64,000 nt of DNA from Brevibacillus sp051967035 (GTDB taxonomy: Bacteria > Bacillota > Bacilli > Brevibacillales > Brevibacillaceae), in NCBI RefSeq assembly GCF_051967035.1, contig NZ_JBQCKK010000013.1:1-64000 (forward strand). Reading direction: 5' to 3'. Positions within the stretch are counted from its first letter, which is position 1. Every line of letters begins with the position of its first letter. This document shows positions 41,262-48,654 of the stretch, piece by piece. The translations under genes were made by a program, and so were the position numbers. The notes under the pieces were generated by a model. It was not told where the DNA came from. It saw only the letters and a program-made list of their open reading frames with translations, and searched no databases.

Positions 41262-42623
41262 ATGAAATTGGCATGCGTCATCCGGAAAGAACAGTACCAG
41301 TTTACCTCCGTTCGCGATGTATTGGCGAAAGCGAGCGAAGAGAAATCCGGCGACCAGATGAGCAAAATCGCGGCCGGCTCCGCCCTGGAGCGGATGGCGG
41401 CCAAAGTCGTTTTGAGCGAGATGCAGCTTGCAGACATCTACGAAAATCCGGTGATTCCGTACGAAACCGACGAAGTCACCCGCGTGATTTACGACGATCT
41501 GAATTTGTCGATTTACAACGAGATCAAAAACTGGACGGTCGGGGAGCTGCGCGAGTACATCTTGTCCTTTTCGACGGGCATGCCGGAGCTTACCCGGATC
41601 AGCCGCGGCTTGACCAGCGAAATGATTGCCGCGACCGCCAAGCTGATGTCGAGCATAGATCTGGTGATGGCCTCGCAAAAAATGAGACACCAGGCGTACT
41701 GCAACACGCTCATCGGCGAGCCGGGCAGACTGGCGTTCCGGTGCCAGCCGAACCACCCGACTGACGATCCGGAGGGCATTCTCGCTTCGATGAAGGAAGG
41801 GCTGTCCTACGGCTCCGGCGATGCCGTCATCGGGATCAATCCGAACAACGACACGGTTGAAAGCGTTGCCAAGCTGCTCCAAATGACCCACGATTTCATG
41901 CAAAAATGGGAGATTCCGACGCAAAACTGCGTCCTCGCCCACATTACCACCCAGATGCAGGCGCTGCGCGGCGGAGCACCGATCTCCTTGCTGTTCCAGA
42001 GCCTGGCTGGCTCGCAGCGGGCGAACGAAGCGTTTGGCGTCTCCACAGATTTGCTGGATGAAGCGATGGAGCTGATGCTGCGAAACGGCACGGCTTCGGG
42101 GCCGAACGTGATGTACTTTGAAACCGGGCAAGGCTCGGAGGTGTCGCTGGACGCGCACGAAGGCGTGGACATGCAGACGCTGGAGGCGCGGACGTACGGC
42201 TTTTGCCGCCACTGGAAGCCGTTCATGGTCAACAACGTCTCCGGGTTCATCGGGCCGGAGACGCTGTACGACGGCAGACAGATGATCCGCGCTGACCTGG
42301 AGGATTTGTTCATGGGCAAGCTGCACGGCTTGCCCATGGGAATTGCCCCGACCTACACGAATCACATGCACGCGGACCAAAACGACCAGGAGATTGCCGG
42401 GATGCTGACGGCGCTTGGCGGAGCGAATTTTTACATGGGCGTGCCCGGCGGCGACGACGTCATGCTGAGCTACCAGGATACGAGCTACCATGATGATGCC
42501 AGCTACCGCGAGCTTTTGGGCTTGCGTCCGTTGCGGGAATTTGAAAAATGGCTGGAAAAAATGGGACTGATGGAAAACGGACGGCTGACAGAGCGGGCAG
42601 GCGATTTATCGGTGTTCGACTAA
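41262..42623 (+). CDS. eutB: Ethanolamine ammonia-lyase, large subunit
   Basis: Coenzyme-B12-dependent enzyme that turns ethanolamine into acetaldehyde and ammonia. 453 residues of the EutB TIM barrel, with family segments such as FSTGMPELTRISRGLT, GEPGRLAFRCQPNHPTDDPE and FYMGVPGGDDVMLSYQDTSYHDD. ATG 41262 has only a modest GCGAG site. Paired with eutC 21 bases downstream. No microcompartment shell, EutA reactivase or permease gene is nearby, so this is the simple form of the pathway. Confidence 0.95.
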   Translation: MKLACVIRKEQYQFTSVRDVLAKASEEKSGDQMSKIAAGSALERMAAKVVLSEMQLADIYENPVIPYETDEVTRVIYDDLNLSIYNEIKNWTVGELREYILSFSTGMPELTRISRGLTSEMIAATAKLMSSIDLVMASQKMRHQAYCNTLIGEPGRLAFRCQPNHPTDDPEGILASMKEGLSYGSGDAVIGINPNNDTVESVAKLLQMTHDFMQKWEIPTQNCVLAHITTQMQALRGGAPISLLFQSLAGSQRANEAFGVSTDLLDEAMELMLRNGTASGPNVMYFETGQGSEVSLDAHEGVDMQTLEARTYGFCRHWKPFMVNNVSGFIGPETLYDGRQMIRADLEDLFMGKLHGLPMGIAPTYTNHMHADQNDQEIAGMLTALGGANFYMGVPGGDDVMLSYQDTSYHDDASYRELLGLRPLREFEKWLEKMGLMENGRLTERAGDLSVFD

Positions 42624-42644
42624 CGAGCGGGGAGGGCACACGCG

Positions 42645-43478
42645 ATGAAACAGATCAACATGGAGGAGCTGATCCAGCGGGTCATGGAGGAGCTTGCCAA
42701 AAAGACGGGGGAAGTGATTCCCTTTCCCGCGCAAAAAGTGCGCGGCGTAGAAAATCCGCACAATCCGGAAGCGCTGGAGCGGGCGATGGCGAGAACGCCG
42801 GCGCGCATCGGGATCGGTCGGGCCGGCACCAGAATGAAGACGACGAGCTACTTGCAGTTTCGCATCGACCAGGCGGCCGCACACGATGCCGTCATGAAAA
42901 CGATCAGCCCGGAATGGTTGCAGCGGTTGCAGCTTCCGGAGCTGTATTCGCGGGCGACGAGCATGCAGGAGTATTTGATGAACCTGGACGCGGGGCGTAT
43001 GCTCTCGGATGAGTCGGCCAAGTGGCTGGAGCTGCACGGCGACAAGGGCAAAGACGTGCAAATCGTGATTTCGGACGGACTGAGTACGTCTGCTTGCGAA
43101 GCGACGATCCCGGATTTGCTGCCCGCTCTGCAACAAGGGCTAGCGATGCGCCACATCAGCGTGGGTCGGCCCGTGTTCATTCACAGGGGACGGGTATGGA
43201 TACAGGACCAGGTCGCCCGAATCGTGGGCTGCCAAGTCGTCCTCTCCCTGATTGGGGAAAGACCAGGGCTTGCGACAGCAGAAAGTCTCAGTGCTTACAT
43301 GATTTACAAACCGGACGCCCATACGGTAGAATCAGATCGTACGGTTATTTCTAATATTCATCGGGGCGGGACTTTGCCGATTGAAGCGGGAGCCTATCTT
43401 GCAGAGCTTCTGGAGGACCTGTTGAAGTACCGGGCGAGCGGAGTCACATACAGGAAGCTTCGCGCCCAACACGGGTAG
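42645..43478 (+). CDS. eutC: Ethanolamine ammonia-lyase, small subunit
   Basis: The cobalamin-binding small subunit, 277 residues, forming the active complex with EutB. Conserved segments include RIGIGRAGTRMKTTSYLQFRIDQAAAHDAV, QIVISDGLSTSA, VGRPVFIHRGRVWIQD and SLIGERPGLATAESLSAYMIYKP. The first 40 residues are a charged helical extension; in other bacteria this N-terminus targets the enzyme to microcompartments. ATG 42645 has GGGGAGGG upstream. Last gene of the unit. Confidence 0.94.
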   Translation: MKQINMEELIQRVMEELAKKTGEVIPFPAQKVRGVENPHNPEALERAMARTPARIGIGRAGTRMKTTSYLQFRIDQAAAHDAVMKTISPEWLQRLQLPELYSRATSMQEYLMNLDAGRMLSDESAKWLELHGDKGKDVQIVISDGLSTSACEATIPDLLPALQQGLAMRHISVGRPVFIHRGRVWIQDQVARIVGCQVVLSLIGERPGLATAESLSAYMIYKPDAHTVESDRTVISNIHRGGTLPIEAGAYLAELLEDLLKYRASGVTYRKLRAQHG

Positions 43479-43554
43479 ATTTCTACTGGCCCCTCCTCCT
43501 GCCTTGCACGAGAATACATAGCAGATGACCAATTTCTATGAGGAGTTGCTACGC

Positions 43555-43761
43555 ATGACGGAGCCAAATCAAAACGAACAGGAAACAAAAGCGGAAAAGC
43601 CGAAAATCAGCCTGCAGGAAGCGATGAGACGCAAACTGGCCGAAAAGAAGCAGGCCCAGGCACAAGCGAACAACCCGGTAAACCAGAAGGTGAAAAACCA
43701 GTCGATGAAAAGCCAGTTGACCAAAAAGCCAAACAACCAGCGCAGGCGTATGGGCGTCTAG
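43555..43761 (+). CDS. Small basic protein of unknown function
   Basis: A 68-residue, very polar protein rich in Lys, Gln and Asn (NEQETKAEKPKISLQEAMRR; tail NNQRRRMGV), predicted helical or disordered. ATG 43555 has GAGGAG at nine bases; ATG 43525 is an alternative with a poor site. No family recognised; such basic tails suggest nucleic-acid contact but that is guesswork. Confidence 0.6.
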   Translation: MTEPNQNEQETKAEKPKISLQEAMRRKLAEKKQAQAQANNPVNQKVKNQSMKSQLTKKPNNQRRRMGV

Positions 43762-43891
43762 CATTCTTTCCGAGAGGCAAGGTGGACAAAGGAGAATTTG
43801 CAGCATGGACGATGGCTGCGGATTCTCCTTTTTGCGCAAGCAAAGCGTCTGGAGAAAAGAACAGGCAACAGGGAGGAGTCCAACAACGTAC

Positions 43892-44479
43892 ATGGATGGA
43901 TTGACAAATATCGAAGCAGTGGCGGAATGGATTCGCTCTTGGGGAATGCTCGGGGTCATCGGCAGTATTTTGCTGAATATCGTCATCAGCGTCGCAGGCA
44001 TACTGCCGTCCATTTTTTTGTCCGGAGCCAACGCCGTTGTGTTTGGCTTGTACGGAGGTTTTTTCATTTCCCTGACAGGGGAGGTGCTCGGTGCGGGCAT
44101 CGCTTTTTTATTGTATCGCTATGTCATTCAAAAAGCCGATCGGCGAAAAAAGCTGGCAAAGGTCAAATGGCTATCGGCTTTAAACGGCGCGACCCGCGCA
44201 AGAAAGGGGCTTGCCGTCGTCTTGCTGCGGCTGAACCCGCTAATTCCCTCCGGGGTCATCAATCTCGGAGCGGCGATGACGAACATCTCGTTGGCTGATT
44301 TTCTCCTCGCGACACTCGTGGGCAAAATCCCTTCGATGGCCTTTGAGACATTCGTCGGGCACGATCTCGTCTATTTTGGCGAAAACAAGTTTCGGCTGTT
44401 GGTCGCGCTCGCGGCAGGCGCACTTGTTCTCCTGCTGTTCTGGAAGCGGGGAAAAGGACAGGCCAACCAGGCGGAATGA
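43892..44479 (+). CDS. VTT-domain (TVP38/DedA-like) membrane protein
   Basis: About 195 residues, five to six predicted membrane segments, with the VTT hallmark GAMTNISLADFLLATLVGKIPS preceded by RLNPLIPSGVINLGAA, the re-entrant loop motif of TVP38/TMEM64 proteins. Bacterial members help lipid carrier movement or membrane homeostasis. Start ATG 43892 (MDGLTNIEAV); GGGAGGAG lies about 13 bases upstream. Single gene. Confidence 0.85.
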   Translation: MDGLTNIEAVAEWIRSWGMLGVIGSILLNIVISVAGILPSIFLSGANAVVFGLYGGFFISLTGEVLGAGIAFLLYRYVIQKADRRKKLAKVKWLSALNGATRARKGLAVVLLRLNPLIPSGVINLGAAMTNISLADFLLATLVGKIPSMAFETFVGHDLVYFGENKFRLLVALAAGALVLLLFWKRGKGQANQAE

Positions 44480-44581
44480 AAAGCAAAAGGAAATCCGGAC
44501 AGGTCGAAGCGTTCGCGGGCAGACGATGAGCGATAATCGGGACTGCGAACGCGGCAGGCGGCTTCGTCCGAAAGAGAGCAG

Positions 44582-44645
44582 AAACTCCCGTTCGCTGTCG
44601 GCAGACAAGACACGTATGGTCTGACGAAACGAACGGGAGTTTTTT
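44582..44645. terminator. Bidirectional terminator
   Basis: AAACTCCCGTTCG / CGAACGGGAGTTT arms enclose a long loop with its own small stem (CAGAC/GTCTG); lies between two convergent genes. Confidence 0.8.
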
Positions 44646-44653
44646 GCCGCGTG

Positions 44654-45883
44654 TCATTTGGTTGCCAACTGCGGATCGGAAGACGTCGGCTGTACGTGCT
44701 TCCCGGTCTGGCCCGGCTTTTTTGTGCGAATGTGGATAGCCGTAGCGAGCAAGGCGATCCCGTTGAGGAGAAATACGTACCGGATCGGGACGACTCCGCC
44801 AAGCACGCCGCCGATGACAGGGCCGAGCATCGTCGCGAGCTGGTTGGCGGATTGGTTCAGGCTGAAGGCTCTGCCGCGAAACGCGGGATCGGTGACCTTG
44901 ACAATCATCGCGTTGATCGAAGGGTAAACCGCTGCAAAAAACAGGCCGTAGGCGAAGCGCAGGATGCCGAAGCCGTACAGGTTGGTGAAAAAAATTTGCA
45001 GCAGGTTGCCGAGCGCTCCGCCCAGCAAGCCGATGAACAAAATTTTCGTGTAGCCGAGCTTGCCGCCGAGCTTCCCCCATTGCGGGGCAGCGATGACCGT
45101 AGCAATCCCGACGGCAGCGAAAATGATTCCGGCGCTGAGCGAAGCTTCCTGCTGCGAGGCGCCGAGCTGCAGCACGTAGACGGTCAACAGCGGCTCCAGC
45201 AGCATGACGGAGATCGTGACCATCAGGCTGAGGCCGAGAATTGTCATGAGCGAACGATTGGCGATGGCAGCCCGCAAGTCTTCCCGCACGTTGGACCGAC
45301 TGCCTGAGCGGTTCATGCTGGTTTCCTTGACGAGGAAGGTAGCGATGAGCGCCGCTACGAGCACGACACAGCCGGAGAAAAGAAAAGCCTCTCTGTTTCC
45401 CCAGAGATGGCTGACGACTCCCCCGACCAGCGGCCCGACAATCCCGCCCGTCGCTCCGGAGGTGGCCATGACTCCCAGCGCATAGCCGACGTGTTTTTCC
45501 GGCGTATTCGTCGCGACCAGCGCAATCGCGGCAGGCACGTAGCCGGCCAAAAGCCCCTGAAACACACGCAACACCAGGAAAAGGTAAGGATCTGTAATCA
45601 AGTAAGTCAGAAAGTACAACAAAGCCAGGCTAAAGCCGGAGCGCATCAGCATCGGCTTTCGCCCGTATTTGTCGGCGAGAGAGCCCCAATACGGCGAGAT
45701 CAGGGCGCTGGCCAAAAAGGTAATCCCGAACGAGATACCAGACCAGGCTTCCAAATGCTCGTGAACACCCAAAGAGGTATGGAGGAAGATAGGCAAAAAG
45801 GGAATGGAGATCGAGTAGGCTGTGCTGCAAAAGAAGACGCCGGCCCATAACACAAACAAATTACGCTTCCAGGAAAAATCCAT
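44654..45883 (-). CDS. MFS drug/solute exporter
   Basis: A 409-residue major facilitator with about 12 predicted membrane helices. The MFS motif A loop reads GSLADKYGRKPML between helices 2 and 3, and a motif C-like GATGGIVGPLVGG occurs in helix 5, the mark of proton-driven antiporters. It resembles multidrug exporters of Bacillus. ATG 45883 has a weak AAGG site. Regulator is not evident nearby; substrate unknown. Confidence 0.86.
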   Translation of the reverse strand: MDFSWKRNLFVLWAGVFFCSTAYSISIPFLPIFLHTSLGVHEHLEAWSGISFGITFLASALISPYWGSLADKYGRKPMLMRSGFSLALLYFLTYLITDPYLFLVLRVFQGLLAGYVPAAIALVATNTPEKHVGYALGVMATSGATGGIVGPLVGGVVSHLWGNREAFLFSGCVVLVAALIATFLVKETSMNRSGSRSNVREDLRAAIANRSLMTILGLSLMVTISVMLLEPLLTVYVLQLGASQQEASLSAGIIFAAVGIATVIAAPQWGKLGGKLGYTKILFIGLLGGALGNLLQIFFTNLYGFGILRFAYGLFFAAVYPSINAMIVKVTDPAFRGRAFSLNQSANQLATMLGPVIGGVLGGVVPIRYVFLLNGIALLATAIHIRTKKPGQTGKHVQPTSSDPQLATK

Positions 45884-46178
45884 CGTTCCGTCACAACCTT
45901 TGCAGTAACAAGCAGGGAATTTGTTATGGATTATTCTAGCATTGGTTTTGGGTGCTGACTAATCAAGAAATGTGATGGGACTATTGCAAAAAGGAAATAA
46001 GGAAAAGCGTCGAGGGGAGCACAAGCAATCAGATGCCTTCCAGCGCGGGAGCGGTTTGCGCGATTTGCTTCTCTGGACAGGGTGCGCATTCTTCCTATAA
46101 AGTAGGAAGAAAGGAAGTGTCAGAATAGTTCGGAATTCCAGACCGTGCTGTCGCTGCCCCGCTTGATGGCAAACTTTT
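45884..46178. other. Divergent intergenic region
   Basis: About 300 bases between the exporter and the EAL/kinase gene. AT-rich near the exporter, with a TAGAATAAT segment on the minus strand, but no confident promoter pair, RNA or small gene. Confidence 0.45.
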
Positions 46179-46187
46179 AGGAGGGAC

Positions 46188-48443
46188 GTGGTTCGTATTC
46201 AGACAATCGACCAGGATGAACTGGATCAGACCGATGAAGATTTGTATCAAGCCATTGTGAACCAAGAGCTCACACTCTATTACCAGCCTTTTTTCGATTT
46301 GCGCACAGCAGGGATGACAGGGGTGGAGGTCCTGGCTCGCTGGCACCATGCAAAGTGGGGACTGTTGCCGCCACAGGCACTGCTGCTGCTTGCCAAAAGA
46401 AGCGGCGTGATTCGTTTGCTGGAGGAGTGGGTCCTGCGAGCCGCGTGTACGCAAGGCAAAGCGTGGATCGACATCGGTTTCGGGCCGTTGGTCGTATCGG
46501 TCAACTTGTCCGCGTATGCGTTCGCGTCTGTCGGATTCGCGGATACGATCCAGAAGATTCTGTGGGAAAGCCAGCTGCCTCCGCGCTATTTGGAGCTGGA
46601 AGTAACGGAATTGGCCGAGGAAGACGCAGAGCGCACGCTTGGCGTCCTCGCACAGCTCAAGCAGCTTGGCGTTCAGGTGAGTCTGGACGATTTTGGAAAA
46701 TATCCCGTTTCCATCCCGTATTTGTCCCGCGTTCCAGCCGACAAGCTCAAGCTCGATCCAGCCATGGTCCAGCAAGCCATGACCGATTCTGCCCAGGAAG
46801 TCGCGGTAAGAACGGCATTGGCGATCGCGCGAACGATGGGCCGGCAGGTGACGGCCGCAGGAGTCGAAAGCCGCGAGCAAGCAGAGTTATTGGGACAGCT
46901 TCAGTGCGATCTTGGGCAAGGAAATTACTTTTGCGAGCCGCTGTTGGCCGATCAGCTGGTCCTGCGGATGCGCTCGCAAGGCAAGGCGATCGTCCCTGCG
47001 ACAGCGCGTGCGGAGCAAGAAGCGAGCGAGAATCGGATCGGATTATCGGAGGTGCTGGGCCATCAGCAAGGAATGACGTTCGGGTTTCGCAAGCAGGACG
47101 GAAGGTTTATCCATACGTTTTGCGCGGGGGAATTGCTCCACCGCATCGGGCTGACGCCGGAGCAGGTCGTCGGAAGCGAGCTTTGCGACATCGTGCCTTT
47201 GCCGGAAGCATGGCGCAAGACTGCGTATTACGAGCGAGCTTGGAACGGCGAAGAAAACGTTACCTATGAGGGTGCCATCCATGACGTTTGCTATCTGGCG
47301 ACCTTGCGTCCGGTTTTTCGCGAGGGACAGGTGGAGGAAGTGATCGCTTCTTGCGTCGACATCACGGAGCTGAGAAAGGCAAAGGAGACCCAGCGGGTGA
47401 GCGAAGCCGCATACAGGCTGATGGTGGAAAACATATCCGATATCATCGTTCTTATCGATTGCCACGGATATGTGACATACGTGTCGCCATCCGTTCGCGA
47501 CGTGCTGGAGGTATCTCCGGAGACGTTTTTGCATCGGCATCTGCAAAGCGTTCTGTCGAGCGAACAGCTTCAACGGGTCTGGCAGACATTCCAGGAAATC
47601 CGGGAATGGAAGCTCCCCAGGGCGACTATGTTTTCCTGTTCCCATCGCAATGGCAGCAAGCTGATTTTGGAAGCAACAGGCTCCCCTGTGCAAAACGAGC
47701 AGGCCGAGGTGGAGCAGGTCGTCTTCCTCATTCGCAATCGGACGGCGCAGGTGCACGCCGAGGAATTTTTGCGCAAAATGGACAAGCTCAGCGTCGTCGG
47801 ACAGCTGGCAGCAGGAGTGGCCCACGAGATCCGTAACCCGATTACCGCGATCAAAGGCTTCGTGCAGCTATTGCGCCGTGACGAGTGGAAAAGCGAATAT
47901 TTCGATATTATGCTCGCGGAGTTTCACCAGTTGGAAAGCATTTTGCGCGAATTCGTCTTTTTGACCCAGCAGCGGTCTCATTCGTTCGAATGGCAAAATT
48001 TGGCGCAGTTGCTGCAGAGCATCGCGCAGGTCGTCCAGGCCCAAGCGCCGACACACCAGCTGATGCTTGCTATGGACGATGTCGAAGAGACCTGGCTGTG
48101 GTGCGATCAAGGCCAGCTCAAGCAAGTGTTTATCCATCTGCTCTCCAATGCAGTGGAGTCCATGCCGGACGGTGGAGCGATACGGATCAGAGCCCTGCGG
48201 TCGGGACACGATCAGGTCATGATCCAGATTGCGGACAGAGGCTGCGGCATGTCCGAAGAAAGGCTGAAGCGGTTGGGGGAGCCTTTTTACAGCACGAAAG
48301 AAAAAGGGACAGGGCTTGGTCTCATGATGACGTATAAAATGATTCATGATCACGACGGATCGATTCATTTTTCCAGCGCTCCCGGCAAAGGCACGACGGT
48401 GGAAGTGTATTTGCCGTTGAACAGGCCGGCGGGTACAGCTTGA
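46188..48443 (+). CDS. EAL-PAS-PAS-histidine kinase hybrid
   Basis: A 751-residue cytoplasmic signalling protein. An EAL phosphodiesterase domain (about 15-260) comes first; key residues are kept: E47 in EVLARW (variant EVL), N106, E138, D167/D168 (LDDFG), K188, E227, Q244. Two PAS domains follow (about 285-395 and 405-520), then a HisKA with H546 in AAGVAHEIRNPITAIKG and an HATPase domain with N and G boxes (LLSNAVES, DRGCGM, GTGLGL). The kinase half resembles sporulation kinases KinA/KinE. GTG 46188 is only three bases from AGGAGG, so the true start may differ slightly. No response regulator is adjacent, as expected for a phosphorelay kinase. Confidence 0.87.
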   Translation: MVRIQTIDQDELDQTDEDLYQAIVNQELTLYYQPFFDLRTAGMTGVEVLARWHHAKWGLLPPQALLLLAKRSGVIRLLEEWVLRAACTQGKAWIDIGFGPLVVSVNLSAYAFASVGFADTIQKILWESQLPPRYLELEVTELAEEDAERTLGVLAQLKQLGVQVSLDDFGKYPVSIPYLSRVPADKLKLDPAMVQQAMTDSAQEVAVRTALAIARTMGRQVTAAGVESREQAELLGQLQCDLGQGNYFCEPLLADQLVLRMRSQGKAIVPATARAEQEASENRIGLSEVLGHQQGMTFGFRKQDGRFIHTFCAGELLHRIGLTPEQVVGSELCDIVPLPEAWRKTAYYERAWNGEENVTYEGAIHDVCYLATLRPVFREGQVEEVIASCVDITELRKAKETQRVSEAAYRLMVENISDIIVLIDCHGYVTYVSPSVRDVLEVSPETFLHRHLQSVLSSEQLQRVWQTFQEIREWKLPRATMFSCSHRNGSKLILEATGSPVQNEQAEVEQVVFLIRNRTAQVHAEEFLRKMDKLSVVGQLAAGVAHEIRNPITAIKGFVQLLRRDEWKSEYFDIMLAEFHQLESILREFVFLTQQRSHSFEWQNLAQLLQSIAQVVQAQAPTHQLMLAMDDVEETWLWCDQGQLKQVFIHLLSNAVESMPDGGAIRIRALRSGHDQVMIQIADRGCGMSEERLKRLGEPFYSTKEKGTGLGLMMTYKMIHDHDGSIHFSSAPGKGTTVEVYLPLNRPAGTA

Positions 48444-48466
48444 AGCGCTGGCGGCAAGAGCAACAG

Positions 48467-48506
48467 AAAAGGTCCGATCTGCTGACGAGGTGGATCGGAC
48501 CTTTTT
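48467..48506. terminator. Bidirectional terminator
   Basis: AAAAGGTCCGATC / GATCGGACCTTTT arms with a 12-base loop, between the kinase gene and the convergent microprotein gene. Confidence 0.85.
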
Positions 48507-48513
48507 CTATCGG

Positions 48514-48651
48514 TTATTCGGCTGGTGGCTTCTGCTCGGAGAAGCGGGTTTGGACCGCCTGCAAAAAGCGTTTCCACGCGTCGGGCAAGTCTTTTTTCTC
48601 GTGCGCGACGGCTTGGGAAGAGGCGGGTTTGGCTTCGTTCAAAGGCTCCAT
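48514..48651 (-). CDS. 45-residue protein at the end of the ywqBA operon
   Basis: A short frame from ATG 48651 encodes a polar peptide starting MEPLNEAKPASSQAVAHEKK and continuing with a helix DAWKRFLQAVQTRFSE. An ideal AAAGGAG ribosome site overlaps the stop of the preceding helicase gene (48655), four bases separating stop and start, so it is the third gene of the operon. No known family; possible small partner of the YwqA helicase by position only. Confidence 0.6.
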   Translation of the reverse strand: MEPLNEAKPASSQAVAHEKKDLPDAWKRFLQAVQTRFSEQKPPAE

Positions 48652-48654
48652 CTG

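Noticed and set aside
41262..43478. Ethanolamine microcompartment operon
   Set aside because: Only eutB and eutC are present; shell, reactivase, aldehyde dehydrogenase and permease genes are absent here.
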